From an uncultured Verrucomicrobiota bacterium (GTDB lineage: Bacteria > Verrucomicrobiota > Verrucomicrobiia > Limisphaerales > UBA1096): a stretch of DNA of 8,501 nt. Location of the stretch: the NCBI GenBank assembly GCA_913050205.1, contig CAJXAU010000049.1, positions 1 to 8,501 of the forward strand. Reading direction: 5' to 3'. Shown piece by piece: positions 7,001-8,501 of this stretch. Under the pieces are notes generated by a model that saw only the letters and a list, made by a program, of their open reading frames with translations, searched no databases and had not been told where the DNA came from. The position numbers were made by a program, and so were the translations under genes. The stretch's first letter is position 1, and every line of letters starts with the position of its first letter.

Positions 7001-7167
7001 TTGTCTGAAAGGATCGGGAGAACATCCCGCGAAAAATCAATCTCTCTCGCTTCCGCCGGGATTGAACCCAGCGACACGAGCATCGCGGCGAAAGGCAGAA
7101 TATCCCATCGCCGGCTCCACAATCTGGTTTGGGTGAAAAACATCAGCACCAAAATCAAACGCCACAA
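4078..7167 (-). CDS. PSCyt1-DUF1549-DUF1553 (PSD1) domain protein, cytochrome-like
   Basis: Large exported protein (1029 residues) of the planctomycete-type cytochrome family, with unproven biochemical function. Order: signal peptide (Arg-Arg near 19-20, hydrophobic core ILPFAAMLVSLG, AEA at 38-40); PSCyt1 cytochrome-c-like domain (about 42-140) with haem motif CFHCH (57-61) and LMPPP (113-117), whose Met may be the second iron ligand; DUF1549/PSCyt2 (about 160-365) with a second CxxCH, CSRCH (341-345); a variable middle with helical stretches and a beta-rich region (about 450-610) that could be a galactose-binding-like fold (inference); and DUF1553/PSD1 (about 715-985) with NRFWQALFG. The longest start is TTG 7167 without a clear Shine-Dalgarno. 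ATG 7143 and TTG 7122 are in frame, and the latter gives a compact signal peptide, so the exact start is uncertain. First gene of the operon with DUF1501. The middle is rich in CTTGG-type repeats. Confidence 0.93.
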   Translation of the reverse strand: MWRLILVLMFFTQTRLWSRRWDILPFAAMLVSLGSIPAEAREIDFSRDVLPILSDKCFHCHGPDPKEARKGDLRLDDESDAKRDRDGYRVLDSENPGQSELLARITAADEDDLMPPPDVGRPLSAEQVETLKLWVAQGAKWGRHWAFERVERPALGQPRMHPIDELVGRQLQAKGMTANPRADRRTLIRRLKLDLTGLPPTPAQVERFIEDDQPGAWDRLVTRTLASPAYGERMAWDWLEAARYADSNGYQGDRERSMWPWRDWVVRAFNANMPFDEFTIQQLAGDLLPNATHDQVLATGFNRNHMINGEGGRIAEENRVDYVFDMTETMGTVWLGLTLNCSRCHDHKFDPLTQREYYEFTAFFNQTPVNGGGGDPATPPIIETGSPDLLARIDEAKAVATDSHSAVESRQKAIAAEQPGWEAKRREALAKLKTDDWVLMTPTKAKAKGQALTIEPSGAVLASGANPEKDEYELVYRLAKGGVTAFKLEAVRHPSMTEGRLARSDSGNFVLTDVRFRPSQAKDALVIAGSQATYEQGSHKVGNAYDSNPESGWAVWNGRTIDRNHAAMFRLKDVLNVDDESELSVSLKFNSSAKHHNIGYFRLYQTAVKEPKLESEEAMLLAALETPSAKRTDDQKNRIQGAFEAADAALVKLRASKKAADDQLNQLRRQLAKVMVMRDMGKPRKTYMLDRGLYTKRGEEVVAGVPASLPKFPEGEKNNRLGLAKWLVDRDHPLTARVTVNRFWQALFGIGFVKTAEDFGVQAEYPVQRELLDWLAVEFMESGWDMKQFLRTIVTSETYRRSSAVTSREQYEMDPENRLFSRGPRFRMPSWMIRDQALASSGILNDRQGGASVNGYQPKGVWEEASFGRKRYNQSKGRALHRRSLYTFWRRIVGPTMFFDSAKRQVCEVKPLRTNTPMHALITMNDVTYVEAARSLAETILNEEKQVNSRLELASTRVLARGLSERELAIWKRTLDRSMKEFTADPGAANAYLAHGDTKPVGQIEPVELAAWTALCLNMLNLDETLNKE
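4081..4086 (-). promoter_or_regulatory. Ribosome binding site AAGGAA of the DUF1501 gene
   Basis: On the minus strand AAGGAA lies within the last codons of the cytochrome-type gene, 7 nt before the ATG at 4073. It decides the DUF1501 start and indicates coupled translation of the two genes. Confidence 0.65.
5726..5739. repeat. Iterated palindrome, one-mismatch copy
   Basis: CCCTTGGCCAAGCG keeps the 10-bp core CTTGGCCAAG and the right arm, with one base different from the 14-bp consensus. It lies in the middle of the cytochrome-type gene, where the reverse strand reads Arg-Leu-Ala-Lys-Gly. Confidence 0.6.
5875..5884. repeat. Iterated palindrome, 10-bp core only
   Basis: CTTGGCCAAG, the core without the outer CG arms, lies in the cytochrome-type gene about 135 bp from the copy at 5726. 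The reverse strand reads Leu-Ala-Lys in a helical stretch. Confidence 0.5.
6697..6708. repeat. Iterated palindrome, partial copy
   Basis: TTGGCCAAGCGC matches the right-hand 11 bases of the consensus plus the extra C seen at 1305. On the reverse strand it encodes Ala-Leu-Gly-Gln (residues 154-157 of the cytochrome-type protein), a different frame from the copies at 5726 and 5875. Confidence 0.5.
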
Positions 7168-7296
7168 AAAACAGTCATCCGGAAGCCGCTTGACTACACC
7201 AACGCGGTCGCGCCGAAAAGGTTAATCCAGCGGAAGAAACGAAGGCAGCACGAAAAAAGAATTGAAGTTGACGCCCCCGCTGACGTCAGAGTAAGC
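7168..7296. other. Divergent intergenic region
   Basis: These 129 bp separate the divergent cytochrome-type and oxidoreductase genes and should carry both promoters. TTGACT at 7190-7195 resembles a -35 box on the plus strand, but no -10 stands at proper spacing, and no convincing sigma-70 promoter is seen on either strand. The right end holds TGACG twice (7269-7273 and 7281-7285), the second within a palindrome. Confidence 0.6.
7280..7289. promoter_or_regulatory. Palindrome CTGACGTCAG, possible operator
   Basis: A perfect 10-bp palindrome 7 nt before the oxidoreductase ATG at 7297, with a further TGACG half-site 12 bp upstream. Its position could suit a repressor site or simply be chance. 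There is no other copy to compare with. Confidence 0.2.

Positions 7297-8501
<1,205 letters not shown>

Noticed and set aside
7190..7226. TTGACT as a sigma-70 -35 box for the oxidoreductase
   Set aside because: No acceptable -10 at 16-18 bp; the nearest AT-rich hexamer is about 25 bp away.

Overview
The window is GC-rich DNA from what is probably a bacterium of the Planctomycetota-Verrucomicrobiota group. The evidence is the DUF1549/DUF1553 'planctomycete cytochrome' gene paired with a Tat-exported DUF1501 gene, next to a Tat-exported Gfo/Idh/MocA oxidoreductase; this combination is characteristic of those phyla. I lean slightly to Verrucomicrobiota from the style of the Tat leaders, but this is not proven.

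Layout. (1) Bases 1-2508, plus strand: the distal part of a sugar ABC importer operon. It holds the 3' end of a double-domain RbsA/MglA-type ATPase and an RbsC-type permease carrying an unusual periplasmic insertion of about 110 residues. Between them sits a short 57-codon ORF, a truncated and decayed relative of the four-helix-bundle/23S rRNA intervening-sequence protein family. It is joined to both neighbours by 4-nt start/stop overlaps (ATGA and TTGA). (2) Bases 2574-7167, minus strand: a two-gene operon transcribed from right to left, first a 1029-residue PSCyt1-DUF1549-DUF1553 protein and then a DUF1501 protein 4 nt downstream. It converges on the ABC operon across a 65-bp gap. (3) Bases 7297-8501, plus strand: a Gfo/Idh/MocA-family oxidoreductase with a Tat signal, running off the right edge and divergent from the cytochrome gene across 129 bp.

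How the genes fit together: the importer would bring a monosaccharide-like solute into the cytoplasm, while the exported DUF1549/DUF1553, DUF1501 and oxidoreductase proteins would act outside the cytoplasm. In this group such gene sets often accompany polysaccharide or sulfated-glycan use. That shared purpose is inferred from neighbourhood only; no glycoside hydrolase, sulfatase or sugar-binding protein is visible here.

The most striking signal not explained by genes is a recurring palindrome, CGCTTGGCCAAGCG. It has three exact copies and several near copies in 8.5 kb, in different reading frames, in several genes and in one intergenic gap. It behaves like a genome-wide iterated DNA motif rather than a protein motif.
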